A DNA stretch of 64,000 bases from Treponema sp. Its GTDB lineage: Bacteria > Spirochaetota > Spirochaetia > Treponematales > Treponemataceae. Every line of letters begins with the position of its first letter. The first letter of the stretch is position 1. The position numbers were made by a program, and so were the translations under genes. The notes under the pieces are model-generated. The model saw only the letters and a program-made list of their open reading frames with translations. It was not told where the DNA came from and made no database searches. Shown one piece after another: positions 1 through 9,067 of the stretch. The stretch is from positions 310,001 through 374,000 of the forward strand of contig JAFUTH010000006.1 in assembly GCA_017484285.1 (NCBI GenBank), given 5' to 3'.

Positions 1-1
1 T

Positions 2-862
2 TTTGCCAGAACTGAAAATAAGCTTGAAATTTTTGAAAAGAGTTTGAAATCTATTGAGCAGTATCTTCTGCCGGATTTTAAGAAAAACATCAAACTGATT
101 TTGTCTTATTCCGAAAAGAGTTTGAAAGAGACTGATTTGTATATCATTAACGGTTTTAAGACTATGGTTAGCTCAGATATTTCAACCTTCTTTTATGACT
201 TTTTTATGTCTAAGCTCAAAACTTACTATCAGACTTTTGCTGTAGACATGTATCCAACTTATATGAATAAGTTTTATGAAGATAGTCTTTTGAATGAAGC
301 GGCAAAGAGTTTTGGAATTAATTCGAATAAACTGGTTTTTGTTCGCCAGAAAAACGCTTATGACCAGCAGCCTATTTTGTGTTCTGTTATGGAAAACGGC
401 AGGCTTATTCCTGCAATTAATTTTGAATCTTATGGAACTGTACGATTTGTAAACACACTGCCTATGTTCGCTCAGGTTTTGAAAAAGGGGGGAACTATTG
501 TAATGGATGAGTTTGATACTTCACTGCATCCGATGGTTGTTATGGATATAATAAATATTTTCCATAATGATGAGATTAACAAGAATCATGCTCAACTCAT
601 TTTTAATACGCAGAACCCAATTTTTCTGAATAATAATCTTTTCCGCCGTGATGAAATAAAATTTGTTGAACGAAGTGACGAAACAAATTGCAGTGAATTA
701 TATTCTCTTTCTGATTTTGGCACCAAGGGAACAAATGCCAGAAAGGGAAAAGATTACATGAACAATTATTTTATGAGTAAGTATGGTGCCATAAGGGATA
801 TCGACTTATCCGATATCTTCAAGAAATTTGTGGAGAATGGAGATGCGCCGATTACAAAATAA
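2..862 (+). CDS. ABC/AAA-type ATPase, RloA/AbiLi-like (5' end outside window)
   Basis: The frame is open from base 2, so only the C-terminal ~286 residues are present and the Walker A motif would lie upstream of the window. Visible are an ABC-signature-like ESYGT (425-439), a Walker B with catalytic acid, IVMDEFD (497-517), and FNTQNP (602-619), where relatives have the H-loop; Gln takes the usual His place. This arrangement is that of the ATPases paired with RloB/TOPRIM nucleases in restriction-linked (rlo) and abortive-infection loci, where the ATPase is thought to sense infection and license the nuclease. The next gene is RloB-like and overlaps it by 20 bases, supporting a two-gene module. 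Codon use is AT-rich, unlike hsdR downstream, suggesting acquisition. The ATPase assignment is firm; the system name (RloAB/AbiL-like) is inferred from the pair. Confidence 0.75.
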   Translation, partial: FARTENKLEIFEKSLKSIEQYLLPDFKKNIKLILSYSEKSLKETDLYIINGFKTMVSSDISTFFYDFFMSKLKTYYQTFAVDMYPTYMNKFYEDSLLNEAAKSFGINSNKLVFVRQKNAYDQQPILCSVMENGRLIPAINFESYGTVRFVNTLPMFAQVLKKGGTIVMDEFDTSLHPMVVMDIINIFHNDEINKNHAQLIFNTQNPIFLNNNLFRRDEIKFVERSDETNCSELYSLSDFGTKGTNARKGKDYMNNYFMSKYGAIRDIDLSDIFKKFVENGDAPITK

Positions 863-1490
863 TAAATACTTCTTCTCCGTAGAAGGAGAAACAGAAGAAT
901 TATATTTTAAGCATCTCAAAAAACTAATTCTTGCAGAAGAAGGTAGAATTGCAAATCCAGTTTTTGTTATTCAAAAAGATTCTCCCGCAAAGGTAGCCAA
1001 AAAGATACCGATGATTTTGCCGTGTACAATTACCGCTGTTTTTGATGTTGAAGATGCGGATGCAGACCATCGCAAACGTTTTGAAAACACGCTCAAAGAA
1101 ATGAGTGAGGCTGAAAAACTTGGTAAGTCAATTAAATTTGATTTAGGTTATTCCAACATAGATTTTGAACTTTGGATTATTCTTCATAAAAAAGATTTGT
1201 TTGGCAACGTTGGAAGTAAAGCGCAGTATCTTAAAAATATAAATCAGATATTTGGAACAAAGTTTGAAGCGTTGCGTGAATATAAAACTGAACGTAACTT
1301 TTCACAGATTCTTTCAAAGATTACTCTGGATGATGTAAAAGCAGCAATTGAAAGGGCAGAAAAAATCACAAAGCAAAGGATGTCTGAAGGTAATCCAATA
1401 AGAACCTGTGGCTACGAATGGTTTGATAAAAATCCAGCTTTGTCGGTGCATTGTGTAATAAAAAAGATTTTGAGTGAGTGTGGGGTTTAA
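843..1490 (+). CDS. RloB family TOPRIM-like protein
   Basis: 215-residue protein. The N-terminal FSVEGETEELYF has the TOPRIM-type catalytic Glu. A second acidic cluster, FDVEDADADH (about residues 74-83), fits the TOPRIM DxD. SNIDFELWIILH (about 106-117) is a signature of RloB proteins. These are predicted Mg-dependent nucleases that act with a partner ATPase, here the gene immediately upstream. The start was placed at ATG 843 because GGAG at 832-835 lies 7 bases upstream; ATG 837 is too close to that site, and the upstream TTG has no ribosome site. The gene overlaps the end of the ATPase gene, so the two are probably translationally coupled and made in fixed ratio. It was first described as a restriction-linked ORF inside type I restriction loci, which matches hsdR downstream. 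Biochemical activity is not demonstrated by the sequence. Confidence 0.78.
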   Translation: MRRLQNNKYFFSVEGETEELYFKHLKKLILAEEGRIANPVFVIQKDSPAKVAKKIPMILPCTITAVFDVEDADADHRKRFENTLKEMSEAEKLGKSIKFDLGYSNIDFELWIILHKKDLFGNVGSKAQYLKNINQIFGTKFEALREYKTERNFSQILSKITLDDVKAAIERAEKITKQRMSEGNPIRTCGYEWFDKNPALSVHCVIKKILSECGV

Positions 1491-1528
1491 AAAGCAGGCG
1501 TTGTAATCGAGTTTGCTTCGCAAACATC

Positions 1529-1700
1529 GCGGGGCGGCGTTTGAGCCCGCAGAAGGGGTAGCGGAAAACGCCGAAGGCGGTTGAAGCCGGCTCAGGCATA
1601 GCCTTCGCCGAGACTCGCTAAAAACAGTCCACTGGACTGTTTTTGCCTGCTTGCAGGCCGCTCCCTAAGGGGTCGGCCTTCCCCTGCTATTTATAAAATA
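1529..1700. repeat. GC-rich intergenic repeat, GGGTAGCG family copy 1
   Basis: Non-coding, GC-rich spacer between rloB and rhuM. It opens with CGGGGCGGCG, carries GGGGTAGCGGAAAACGC around 1555-1571, and ends with GGCCTTCCCCTGC. A related stretch at 55928-56040 shares the order GGGGCG, GGGTAGCGAAAAACGC, and a terminal CTTTCCCCTCC. The two copies are divergent, so the family is inferred from shared blocks in the same order. Both copies sit beside acquired defence genes. No coding potential is evident. Confidence 0.4.
1620..1644. terminator. Perfect hairpin, likely bidirectional terminator
   Basis: An 11-bp perfect stem (AAAAACAGTCC at 1620-1630 with GGACTGTTTTT at 1634-1644) and a 3-base loop, flanked by A and T runs. 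It lies inside the GC-rich repeat and would end transcription from rloB. Confidence 0.6.
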
Positions 1701-1715
1701 CGAGGAGGTACAACA

Positions 1716-2708
1716 ATGCCAGCAGATAATAAAAGTGAAATCGTAATTTTTAAGACTGCGGACGAAAAGATTTCTGTTGATGTCCGTTTTGAAGGCGAGA
1801 CTGTCTGGCTTACGCAGGCTCAGCTTGTGGACTTGTATGGGTCGAGCAAGGCTAATGTAAGTGAACACATAAAGCATATCTTTGAGGAAGAGGAACTTGA
1901 AGAAGCTTCAGTTGTTCGGAATTTCCGAACAACTGCGGCAGATGGAAAATCGTATCAGACAAAATATTACAACCTCGATATGATTATTTCTCTGGGCTAC
2001 CGTATAAAGTCCAAGATTGCAACGCAGTTCCGTCAGTGGGCAACAAAGCGTCTGAACGAATATATCCGTAAGGGATTTACGATGGACGATGAACGGCTGA
2101 AAGAAGCTGGTGGCGGAGATTATTGGAAAGAGCTTTTGGCCCGTATCCGCGATATTCGTTCTTCTGAAAAAGTGATGTATCGCCAGGTTCTGGATTTGTA
2201 TGCTACAAGTGCAGATTATAATCCTAAGTCGGCTGAATCTATTGCATTTTTTAAGATGGTTCAGAATAAACTTCACTATGCTGTGAATCGCCAGACCGCA
2301 GCCGAAATTATATACGACCGGGCTGACTGTAAAAAAGATTTTATGGGACTTACTTCGTTTAAGGGAGCTGATGTTACATTAGAAGATGTTCGTATTGCCA
2401 AGAATTACCTTTCGGAAAAAGAACTTAAAAAACTGAATGCTCTCGTTTCGGCATTTTTTGATATGGCAGAGTATCAGGCAGAAAATCAAAATGTTATGCA
2501 CATGAGCGACTATGTTGAGCAGCTTGACCGTACAATAAAGTCTGTTGGGGAAGAAGTACTTGAAGGCGCCGGAAAAATCAGCCACAAAAAAGCAATGCAG
2601 AAGGCCGAAGGTGAATACAGAAAGTATCAGGTAAAAACGCTTTCTTCTGTAGAAAAGGCGTATATTGAGACGCTTAAAGAGTTAAAGGCGATTGAGAAGA
2701 AGAAATAG
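1716..2708 (+). CDS. rhuM: RhuM family protein
   Basis: 330-residue protein with the full RhuM pattern: an N-terminal segment about residues 4-120 with VWLTQAQLVDLY, NVSEHIKHIF and LGYRIKSKIATQFRQWA, followed by a helical region to the end. The N-terminal part resembles a winged-helix DNA-binding fold, but the function of RhuM is not established. The gene was named in a Salmonella pathogenicity island and recurs inside type I restriction loci, between hsdS and hsdR, together with rlo genes. That is its position here. ATG 1716 follows a near-consensus AGGAGGT at 1702-1708. The gene is separated from rloB by a repeat with a terminator, so it is probably transcribed on its own. The family call is secure; a role in restriction or addiction is guesswork. 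Confidence 0.85.
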   Translation: MPADNKSEIVIFKTADEKISVDVRFEGETVWLTQAQLVDLYGSSKANVSEHIKHIFEEEELEEASVVRNFRTTAADGKSYQTKYYNLDMIISLGYRIKSKIATQFRQWATKRLNEYIRKGFTMDDERLKEAGGGDYWKELLARIRDIRSSEKVMYRQVLDLYATSADYNPKSAESIAFFKMVQNKLHYAVNRQTAAEIIYDRADCKKDFMGLTSFKGADVTLEDVRIAKNYLSEKELKKLNALVSAFFDMAEYQAENQNVMHMSDYVEQLDRTIKSVGEEVLEGAGKISHKKAMQKAEGEYRKYQVKTLSSVEKAYIETLKELKAIEKKK

Positions 2709-2737
2709 TAAGTTTTTGGGGATAGAGGGCTTTCTTC

Positions 2738-2766
2738 TAAACAAAACCCCTAATATATGTTATACT
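2738..2766 (+). promoter_or_regulatory. hsdR promoter
   Basis: TAAACA at 2738-2743, a 17-base spacer and TATACT at 2761-2766. The predicted transcript begins near 2773, leaving a short leader that holds AAGGAG (2786-2791) before ATG 2801. hsdR therefore appears to have its own promoter. Confidence 0.55.
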
Positions 2767-2800
2767 ACCCCTATCCCACGCAAACAAGGAGCGCAAGTAT

Positions 2801-5800
2801 ATGTCCGCAATCTACAACGAAGCTGCATACGAAGACGCGCTCATTCAGCTTTTTTGCGACGAGATGGGGTGGAGCTACCGCTACGGGCCGGATGTTGCGC
2901 GTGACTTTCGCTCGCCGTTGTATGATGAGGTTTTGGAAGAATCGCTGCGCCGCATAAATCCCGTGCTTCCGCAGCAAGCAATTTCCGAGGCACTGAACAA
3001 GCTGCGCCATTTTGAGAACGCCGACCTTGTAAAGAAAAACGCCGTGTTCATGGACTATTTGCAGAACGGCATTGAGGTTTCGTATTCAGCGGACGGAAAA
3101 ACAAAATCCGCCATTGTGTACATTGCGGACTTTGAAAATGCGGGAAAGCCAGACGATAAAAATTCCTACATCATCGCAAACCAGTGGACTTTCATCGAAA
3201 AATCAAACAAGCGGCCTGACATTCTTTTGTTTTTGAACGGACTTCCTGTCTGTCTTTTTGAATTAAAATCTCCTAGCCGCGAGCAGACTGACGCAAGCGA
3301 AGCGTTTTTGCAAATCCGCAACTACATGCAGGAAATTCCTTCACTCTTTGTGTACAACTGTATCTGCGTGATGAGCGACCAGCTTACGAGCAAGGCAGGA
3401 ACAATCACAAGCGGCGAAGACCGTTTTATGGAATGGAAGACGGTTGACGGCAGCAAGGAAAGCACACAGTTTGCGAACTTTACCACATTCTTCAAGGGCA
3501 TGTTCCAAAAGGAGCGGCTTTTAGACATCATCAAGAATTTTATCTGCTTTGGAAACGACGGTGTGGAAAGCTACAAGATTCTAGGCGCATACCATCAGTA
3601 TTTTGCAGTGCAAAAAGCGATAGAGTCCACGCGGCGTGCGGTGAACGGCGACGGAAAAATCGGCGTGTTCTGGCATACGCAGGGATCGGGCAAGTCGCTC
3701 AGCATGGTGTTCTATGCGCATCTTTTGCAGAGCGCGCTTGAAAGCCCCACGATTGTCGTCATTACCGACCGTAACGATTTGGATAACCAGCTGTACGGTC
3801 AGTTCTGCCAGTGCGCGGATTTTTTGCGGCAAGAACCGGTGCAGGCAGAAAGTCGCGAGCATTTAAAGACGCTGCTTGAAGGGCGCAAGGCAAACGGCAT
3901 TATCTTTACCACCATGCAGAAATTTGAGGAGAGCACAGAGCCTTTGAGCGACCGCAAAAACATCATCGTGATGGCGGACGAAGCACACCGCGGGCAGTAC
4001 GGGCTTTCTGAAAAAATCAGAACGATAAAGCACGATGACGGCACGGTTGAGGCAAAGCGCATTGTGGGCACGGCACGCATTATCCGCGACAGCCTGCCTA
4101 ACGCAAGCTACATAGGCTTTACCGGCACGCCAATCAGCAGGCAGGACAGAAGCACCACGGAAGTGTTCGGAAACTACATTGATGTGTACGACATGACGCA
4201 GGCTGTGGAAGACGGAGCGACCCGCCCAGTATATTACGAAAGCCGCGTTATAAAACTAAGGCTTGACGACAAAGTGCTTAGCCAGATTGACGCGGAATAT
4301 GACGCGCTTTCTGCAAACGCAGACGAGGCCACAATAGAAGAAAGCAAGCACGAACTTGGCAACATGGAAGAAATTTTGGGAGCGGAGCCTACAATCAACT
4401 CGCTTGTGGACGACATCTTGCAGCACTACGAAGAAAACCGCGCACACCTTTACACGGGCAAGGCGCTTATTGTTGCCTACAGCCGCTCCATTGCCATGAA
4501 GATTTACAAGCGCATTCTGGAGCTGCGACCCAGCTGGGCAGGTGAAAGCGAAAACGATGCCCGCGTTGCAGTGGTTATAACAGAAAGCAACAAAGACCCG
4601 GAAGAGTGGCGCGCAATAATCGGGAACAAGCACCATAAGCAGGAGCTTGCAAAGCGCTTTAAAGACGACGCAGGCCCGCTCAAAATTGCAATCGTGGTAG
4701 ACATGTGGCTTACAGGCTTTGATGTACCAAGCCTTGCCACAATGTATGTGTACAAGCCCATGGAAGGCCACAACCTTATGCAGGCCATTGCCCGCGTAAA
4801 CAGAGTGTTCAAGGACAAAGAAGGCGGCCTTGTGGTTGACTATGTGGGAATCGCAAGCGCGCTAAAGCAGGCTATGAATGACTACACCGTGCGCGACCAA
4901 AAGAACTACGGCGAGATGGACATTGCAAAAAAGTCCTACCCCAAGTTCCTTGAAAAACTGGAGGTGTGCCGCGGTCTGTTCCACGGATTTAACTACGCGG
5001 GCTTTGCTAAGTTAGACAGCCTTGCCATGGGAACGCTTCTTACCAACGCGCTCAATTTTATTCTTGTACCGGAACGACAGGTAGAAAAAGAACGCTTTGT
5101 AAAGGAAGCGCAGATGATGAAGCAGGCTCTTTCGCTCTGCTCTTCTATAGTGCCAAAGAACGAGCGCGAGGAAGCAAGCTTTTTTGAAAGCATACGCGTT
5201 TTGCTCATGCGATTTATGTACGGCACGGGAAGCAAAAAATTCAGCCTTAAAGAAATCAACGACAGAATAAACGAGCTTTTAAAGCAGAGCATAAAATCCG
5301 AAGGCGTGCTTAACCTGTTCAGCGATGTAGGCGAAAAATTCAATCTGTTCGACGCGGCATTTCTTTCTGACATTGCAAAGATGAAGCAGAAAAATCTTGC
5401 CGTAGAAATGCTTAAAAAACTGATTGCAGAGCAGGTAAAAGTGTATTCGCGCACGAATGTGGTGAACGCACAAAAATTCAGCGAGCTGTTCCAGAACGCA
5501 ATGAACCGCTACCTGAACGGGCTTCTTACGAATGAGCAGGTTATACAGGAGCTTTTGCAGATTGCCGCCTCAATTTCCGAGACCGACACCCGCACAAAGG
5601 AGCTTGGCCTAACGCAGGAAGAAATCGCCTTTTACGATGCGCTCACCAAGCCACAAGCCGTAAAGGACTTTTATACGAACGAGCAGCTTGTTGCCCTTAC
5701 CCGCGAGCTTACCGAAACGCTCCGCAAAAACAAGACAATCGACTGGCAGAAAAAAGAATCCGCCCGCGCAAAAATGCGCCTCCTTGTAAAAAAACTTCTT

Positions 5801-6052
5801 AAGAACTACAAGTACCCGCCGGAAGGTCAGGAAGACGCACTTACCACCGTAATAAGCCAGTGCGAGCTGTGGACTGACACTGTGGCGGAGTTTACGGACA
5901 GCCCGCACAGGGCGGTGCGCTTCCCCGACATTGATGAAAATTACGGCGCACTGAAAGTCGCAGATTCTCAGGGCACGCCGCTCATCATCGATACAAAACC
6001 AGACAAAACAAAAGAATTTAAAATACGCTCGAATATTTGGAGAACAGTATGA
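2801..6052 (+). CDS. hsdR: Type I restriction enzyme, R subunit
   Basis: 1083 residues, normal length for HsdR. It is the motor and nuclease subunit of a type I restriction complex (R2M2S), translocating DNA from a bound unmethylated site and cutting at a distance. The PD-(D/E)xK nuclease is in the N-terminal domain: Asp140 in RPDILLF, and Glu154 and Lys156 in FELKSP. Walker A is GSGKS at 295-299, the helicase DEAH box is at 393-396, and a GFTGTP motif Ia/III-type segment lies near 435. The C-terminal ~350 residues form the helical domain that contacts the methylase. No hsdM or hsdS is in the window; by the usual order they precede the rlo genes upstream. AAGGAG nine bases before ATG 2801 supports the start. 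The last codon overlaps the next gene as ATGA. Confidence 0.95.
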   Translation: MSAIYNEAAYEDALIQLFCDEMGWSYRYGPDVARDFRSPLYDEVLEESLRRINPVLPQQAISEALNKLRHFENADLVKKNAVFMDYLQNGIEVSYSADGKTKSAIVYIADFENAGKPDDKNSYIIANQWTFIEKSNKRPDILLFLNGLPVCLFELKSPSREQTDASEAFLQIRNYMQEIPSLFVYNCICVMSDQLTSKAGTITSGEDRFMEWKTVDGSKESTQFANFTTFFKGMFQKERLLDIIKNFICFGNDGVESYKILGAYHQYFAVQKAIESTRRAVNGDGKIGVFWHTQGSGKSLSMVFYAHLLQSALESPTIVVITDRNDLDNQLYGQFCQCADFLRQEPVQAESREHLKTLLEGRKANGIIFTTMQKFEESTEPLSDRKNIIVMADEAHRGQYGLSEKIRTIKHDDGTVEAKRIVGTARIIRDSLPNASYIGFTGTPISRQDRSTTEVFGNYIDVYDMTQAVEDGATRPVYYESRVIKLRLDDKVLSQIDAEYDALSANADEATIEESKHELGNMEEILGAEPTINSLVDDILQHYEENRAHLYTGKALIVAYSRSIAMKIYKRILELRPSWAGESENDARVAVVITESNKDPEEWRAIIGNKHHKQELAKRFKDDAGPLKIAIVVDMWLTGFDVPSLATMYVYKPMEGHNLMQAIARVNRVFKDKEGGLVVDYVGIASALKQAMNDYTVRDQKNYGEMDIAKKSYPKFLEKLEVCRGLFHGFNYAGFAKLDSLAMGTLLTNALNFILVPERQVEKERFVKEAQMMKQALSLCSSIVPKNEREEASFFESIRVLLMRFMYGTGSKKFSLKEINDRINELLKQSIKSEGVLNLFSDVGEKFNLFDAAFLSDIAKMKQKNLAVEMLKKLIAEQVKVYSRTNVVNAQKFSELFQNAMNRYLNGLLTNEQVIQELLQIAASISETDTRTKELGLTQEEIAFYDALTKPQAVKDFYTNEQLVALTRELTETLRKNKTIDWQKKESARAKMRLLVKKLLKNYKYPPEGQEDALTTVISQCELWTDTVAEFTDSPHRAVRFPDIDENYGALKVADSQGTPLIIDTKPDKTKEFKIRSNIWRTV

Positions 6053-8409
6053 TTCCACGATTTTTAAAAAACACAAAATTCCTAGTCGGTGTGTGGCTTG
6101 TCTTTCACGGGCTTGTCGCACTGGGCTTTTTGCTCTCGTTTTTCGTGCGCGGGGCGGCAATTGACGGCGATTTGTTCCACATGTTGCCCGCTTCCACGCT
6201 CGGCGCGGCGATGGGCAAGGCTGACGAAAAATTGTCCGACACGACGGCGAAAAATGTCTTCGTTCTTGTCGGGCACGAAGATTTTTCTCGCGCAAAGGAA
6301 ACCGCGGAAAAAGTATTTGCCGCGCTCGACGGAAACACTAACTTCACCTCGCTTTCGCTTTACGCAGGCAGTTCTTCTCTTTCTGAAATCGAATCATTTG
6401 TTGCGCCGTACCGCTGGCAATTGCTCACAAACGAAGAAATCGCGCTCCTTTCAAGCGAAGACGGTGCGCGCGAATTCGCCGACTCTGCCCTTGCGCGCGT
6501 GTACAGTTCTTTTAGTCTCACCTCTCTTGAAAATCTCGGCGAAGATCCTTTTTTGCTCGACGGCGTAAACACCACAAACTATCTTGCCGCCGCCCAAGAA
6601 GCGAGCACGAAAATGTCGCCCAAAGACGGCGTGCTTGCCTCACAGTACGAAGGCTTGTGGTATGTGATGATTCGCGGCTCGCTCTCTTCAAAAGGCTCGG
6701 CAATCGCAAGCAAAACGAACGGAATTGCCGCCATCTACGATGCGTGCGAAGGGCTTGAAACCGACGGAATCCGCTTTGTGTACTCGGGCTCGGCGTTCCA
6801 CAGCCACAAAAGCTCCAACGCGGCAGTGAGTGAAATCGGCACAATCTCAACGATTTCGCTTTCAATCGTCATCATCATGCTGATTCTCGTGTTCCGCTCG
6901 CCACTCCCGCTCTTTGCCTCGCTTGCGTCAATTTTTATTTCAATCGGAACAGCATTTTTGTCGACGATGCTCGTGTATGGGCAGATTCACATTCTCACGC
7001 TCATTATCGGCACATCGCTCATCGGAAGCTGCATCGACTACAGCTTGCACTACTTCGTAAACTGGAAAGCGCACACTCGTCTCAAAACGACCGCCGAAAT
7101 TCGCGCGCACTTGTTCAAAGGGCTGTTTCTTTCAATGCTCTCAACCGAAATCTGCTACATTCTGCTCATGTTCGCGCCGTTCGACATTCTCAAGCAGATG
7201 GGCGTGTTTTCAAGCACGGGCATTTTCAGTTCATTTTTGACGGTCATTGCGCTCTACCCGCTTTTTCCGCTTCCAAAAGCCGAAAGACGCACGCTCAGCG
7301 CACTCGCGTTATACAAACCGTCGCCGCTCAAAAAAATTCCGCACGCAACGCTTATCATCTCGCTCACGCTCATCGCGATTTTTGGCACGATTATCGCCAT
7401 ACAGCACAAAAATCTCCGCATCGAAAATGACATGAACCGCCTCTACTCAATGGAAGGGCGCGTTAAAGACGATACGGAGCTGAGCGAAAAAATCACGGGC
7501 TATCACCCGCTCGGCTGGTTCATCGTTTCGGGCGAAACCGAAGAAATTTTGCTCCAAAACGAAGAAAAAATCTGCCGCGAGCTTGAAACCGTGCAGACAG
7601 GCGGCTATCTTGCCACGAGCCGATTCATTCCGTCGCTCAAAAAACAGGAAGAATCCGTTCGCGCCGCACAGAATCTCATTCCGCTCGCCTCTGAACAATT
7701 CGCCATGCTCGGCTACGGCGACGCGGACTACGAAGCGTTTATGAGCCAGCTCGATTCCGCGCTTTCAAAACGGCTCTTACCGAGTGAATCACTCCCCGAC
7801 TCGCTCAAAACGATTTCAAACATGCTCTGGCTCGGCGAAATTGACGGAAAATTCTATTCAATCATACTTCCCGTCACCGTCGTTGACGAAGCAGCCTATG
7901 TGCGCATCGCAAAAGAAAGCGGCTGTGCCTACTACGAAAACAAAATGAAGGACTTAGGCTTGGGGCTCGACAGTCTCACGAGGCTTGCGATTGTGCTCTT
8001 CTGCATTGCGTACGCGATTATCCTCATCGTGCTCAAGCGATTCTACACCTGGCGGCAGACGGCAAAAATCGCCTCGCTTCCGCTCATGTGCGTGCTTTTG
8101 ATTGTGAGCGCGTTCTTGATTATCGGGCAGGCGGTCGAATTCTTCTCGCTCACGGGAATCATTCTCGTCTTCGGGCTTGGCTTGGACTACATCATCTACA
8201 TGATTGAAAACATGAAGCGCGCAAAATTGCAACAAACCGACGAAGAAGCACAGTTTTCAAAACTCGAACCATTCGCCATCGCGCTCAGTTTTGTGACGAC
8301 GGTGATTTCATTCGGCGCGCTCGCGTTCAGTACTTTTGTGCCCGTTCAAACGATGGGCTTAACAATTACGCTCGGCTTAATCGCGGCGTTTGTGTGCACT
8401 CTTTTTTAG
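6049..8409 (+). CDS. MMPL/RND-superfamily predicted exporter
   Basis: 786-residue membrane protein with the duplicated MMPL plan: one N-terminal membrane helix (about residues 9-33), a large periplasmic loop, a bundle of helices about 270-400, a second loop and a second bundle about 650-782. Each bundle contains the Asp-Tyr pair typical of MMPL proton relays (CIDYSLHY and GLDYIIYM). Relatives export lipids or polyene-type molecules using the proton gradient; the substrate here is unknown. The start at ATG 6049 overlaps the hsdR stop (ATGA) and GGAG lies 6 bases upstream, so translation is coupled to hsdR despite unrelated function. The protein ends in a hydrophobic helix with only a very short tail. 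A HAD hydrolase follows 10 bases later. Confidence 0.85.
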   Translation: MIPRFLKNTKFLVGVWLVFHGLVALGFLLSFFVRGAAIDGDLFHMLPASTLGAAMGKADEKLSDTTAKNVFVLVGHEDFSRAKETAEKVFAALDGNTNFTSLSLYAGSSSLSEIESFVAPYRWQLLTNEEIALLSSEDGAREFADSALARVYSSFSLTSLENLGEDPFLLDGVNTTNYLAAAQEASTKMSPKDGVLASQYEGLWYVMIRGSLSSKGSAIASKTNGIAAIYDACEGLETDGIRFVYSGSAFHSHKSSNAAVSEIGTISTISLSIVIIMLILVFRSPLPLFASLASIFISIGTAFLSTMLVYGQIHILTLIIGTSLIGSCIDYSLHYFVNWKAHTRLKTTAEIRAHLFKGLFLSMLSTEICYILLMFAPFDILKQMGVFSSTGIFSSFLTVIALYPLFPLPKAERRTLSALALYKPSPLKKIPHATLIISLTLIAIFGTIIAIQHKNLRIENDMNRLYSMEGRVKDDTELSEKITGYHPLGWFIVSGETEEILLQNEEKICRELETVQTGGYLATSRFIPSLKKQEESVRAAQNLIPLASEQFAMLGYGDADYEAFMSQLDSALSKRLLPSESLPDSLKTISNMLWLGEIDGKFYSIILPVTVVDEAAYVRIAKESGCAYYENKMKDLGLGLDSLTRLAIVLFCIAYAIILIVLKRFYTWRQTAKIASLPLMCVLLIVSAFLIIGQAVEFFSLTGIILVFGLGLDYIIYMIENMKRAKLQQTDEEAQFSKLEPFAIALSFVTTVISFGALAFSTFVPVQTMGLTITLGLIAAFVCTLF

Positions 8410-8419
8410 GACGGAACAA

Positions 8420-9067
8420 GTGATTCAAGCTGTTATTTTTGACTTTGACGGAACGCTTTACGATTTTGCGCACTTGCCACGAAATCTCATTCTTTCGCGC
8501 CCGCTCGACATGTTTTTGATGAAAGCGGAACGCACGGCGCGGCGAGCCTGCAAGGGTCGTGATTTTAAAACGCGCGACGCGCTCATGAGCGAATTTACGC
8601 GCGCTATGAGTGAGCTGAGCAAAAAATCGCACGAAAAAATCGAAACCTGGTACAAAACGCGCTACATTCAGACGATGATTCGCGTGCTTTCAAAAAAATA
8701 CACGGCGCGGCGCGGAACTGAGGAACTTTTTGAAGCATTGCACAAAAGAGGAATCAAAATCGCGGTATTTTCGGATTATCCGTGTGTGCGAGAGCGCATG
8801 AGCGCGATTGGATTGGGAAGCGACGTGCAAAACACATGCGCAGTGATTACATCGGCGCAGGAACGCGGCGCGTTTAAGCCCGCTCCCCGCCCATTTTTGG
8901 AAATTGCCGCAGAACTGGGCGTTAAAAGCGAACAGTGCCTCGTTGTGGGCGACCGAGCCGACACCGACGGAAAAGGCGCGGAACTGAGCGGTATGCGTTT
9001 TTTGCAGATTGAAAGCAATGCGCCGTCATTTGAAACAGCGGAATTTCTTAGCCAAATTGAGCGATAA
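8420..9067 (+). CDS. HAD superfamily hydrolase (phosphatase)
   Basis: 215 residues. HAD motif I is FDFDGTL (Asp8 nucleophile, Asp10 acid), motif II is VFSDYP, the motif III Lys is in FKPAPRPF, and motif IV is VGDRADTDGKGA. A helical cap (about residues 15-100) places it with the phosphoglycolate phosphatase/pyrophosphatase-like subgroup; the substrate cannot be read from the sequence. GTG 8420 is preferred because AGGA (8408-8411) sits 8 bases before it and the motif I strand follows directly; upstream starts lie inside the exporter gene. It probably shares the exporter transcript. Its 3' end overlaps the convergent response regulator by 20 bases, so no terminator fits between them. Confidence 0.88.
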   Translation: MIQAVIFDFDGTLYDFAHLPRNLILSRPLDMFLMKAERTARRACKGRDFKTRDALMSEFTRAMSELSKKSHEKIETWYKTRYIQTMIRVLSKKYTARRGTEELFEALHKRGIKIAVFSDYPCVRERMSAIGLGSDVQNTCAVITSAQERGAFKPAPRPFLEIAAELGVKSEQCLVVGDRADTDGKGAELSGMRFLQIESNAPSFETAEFLSQIER

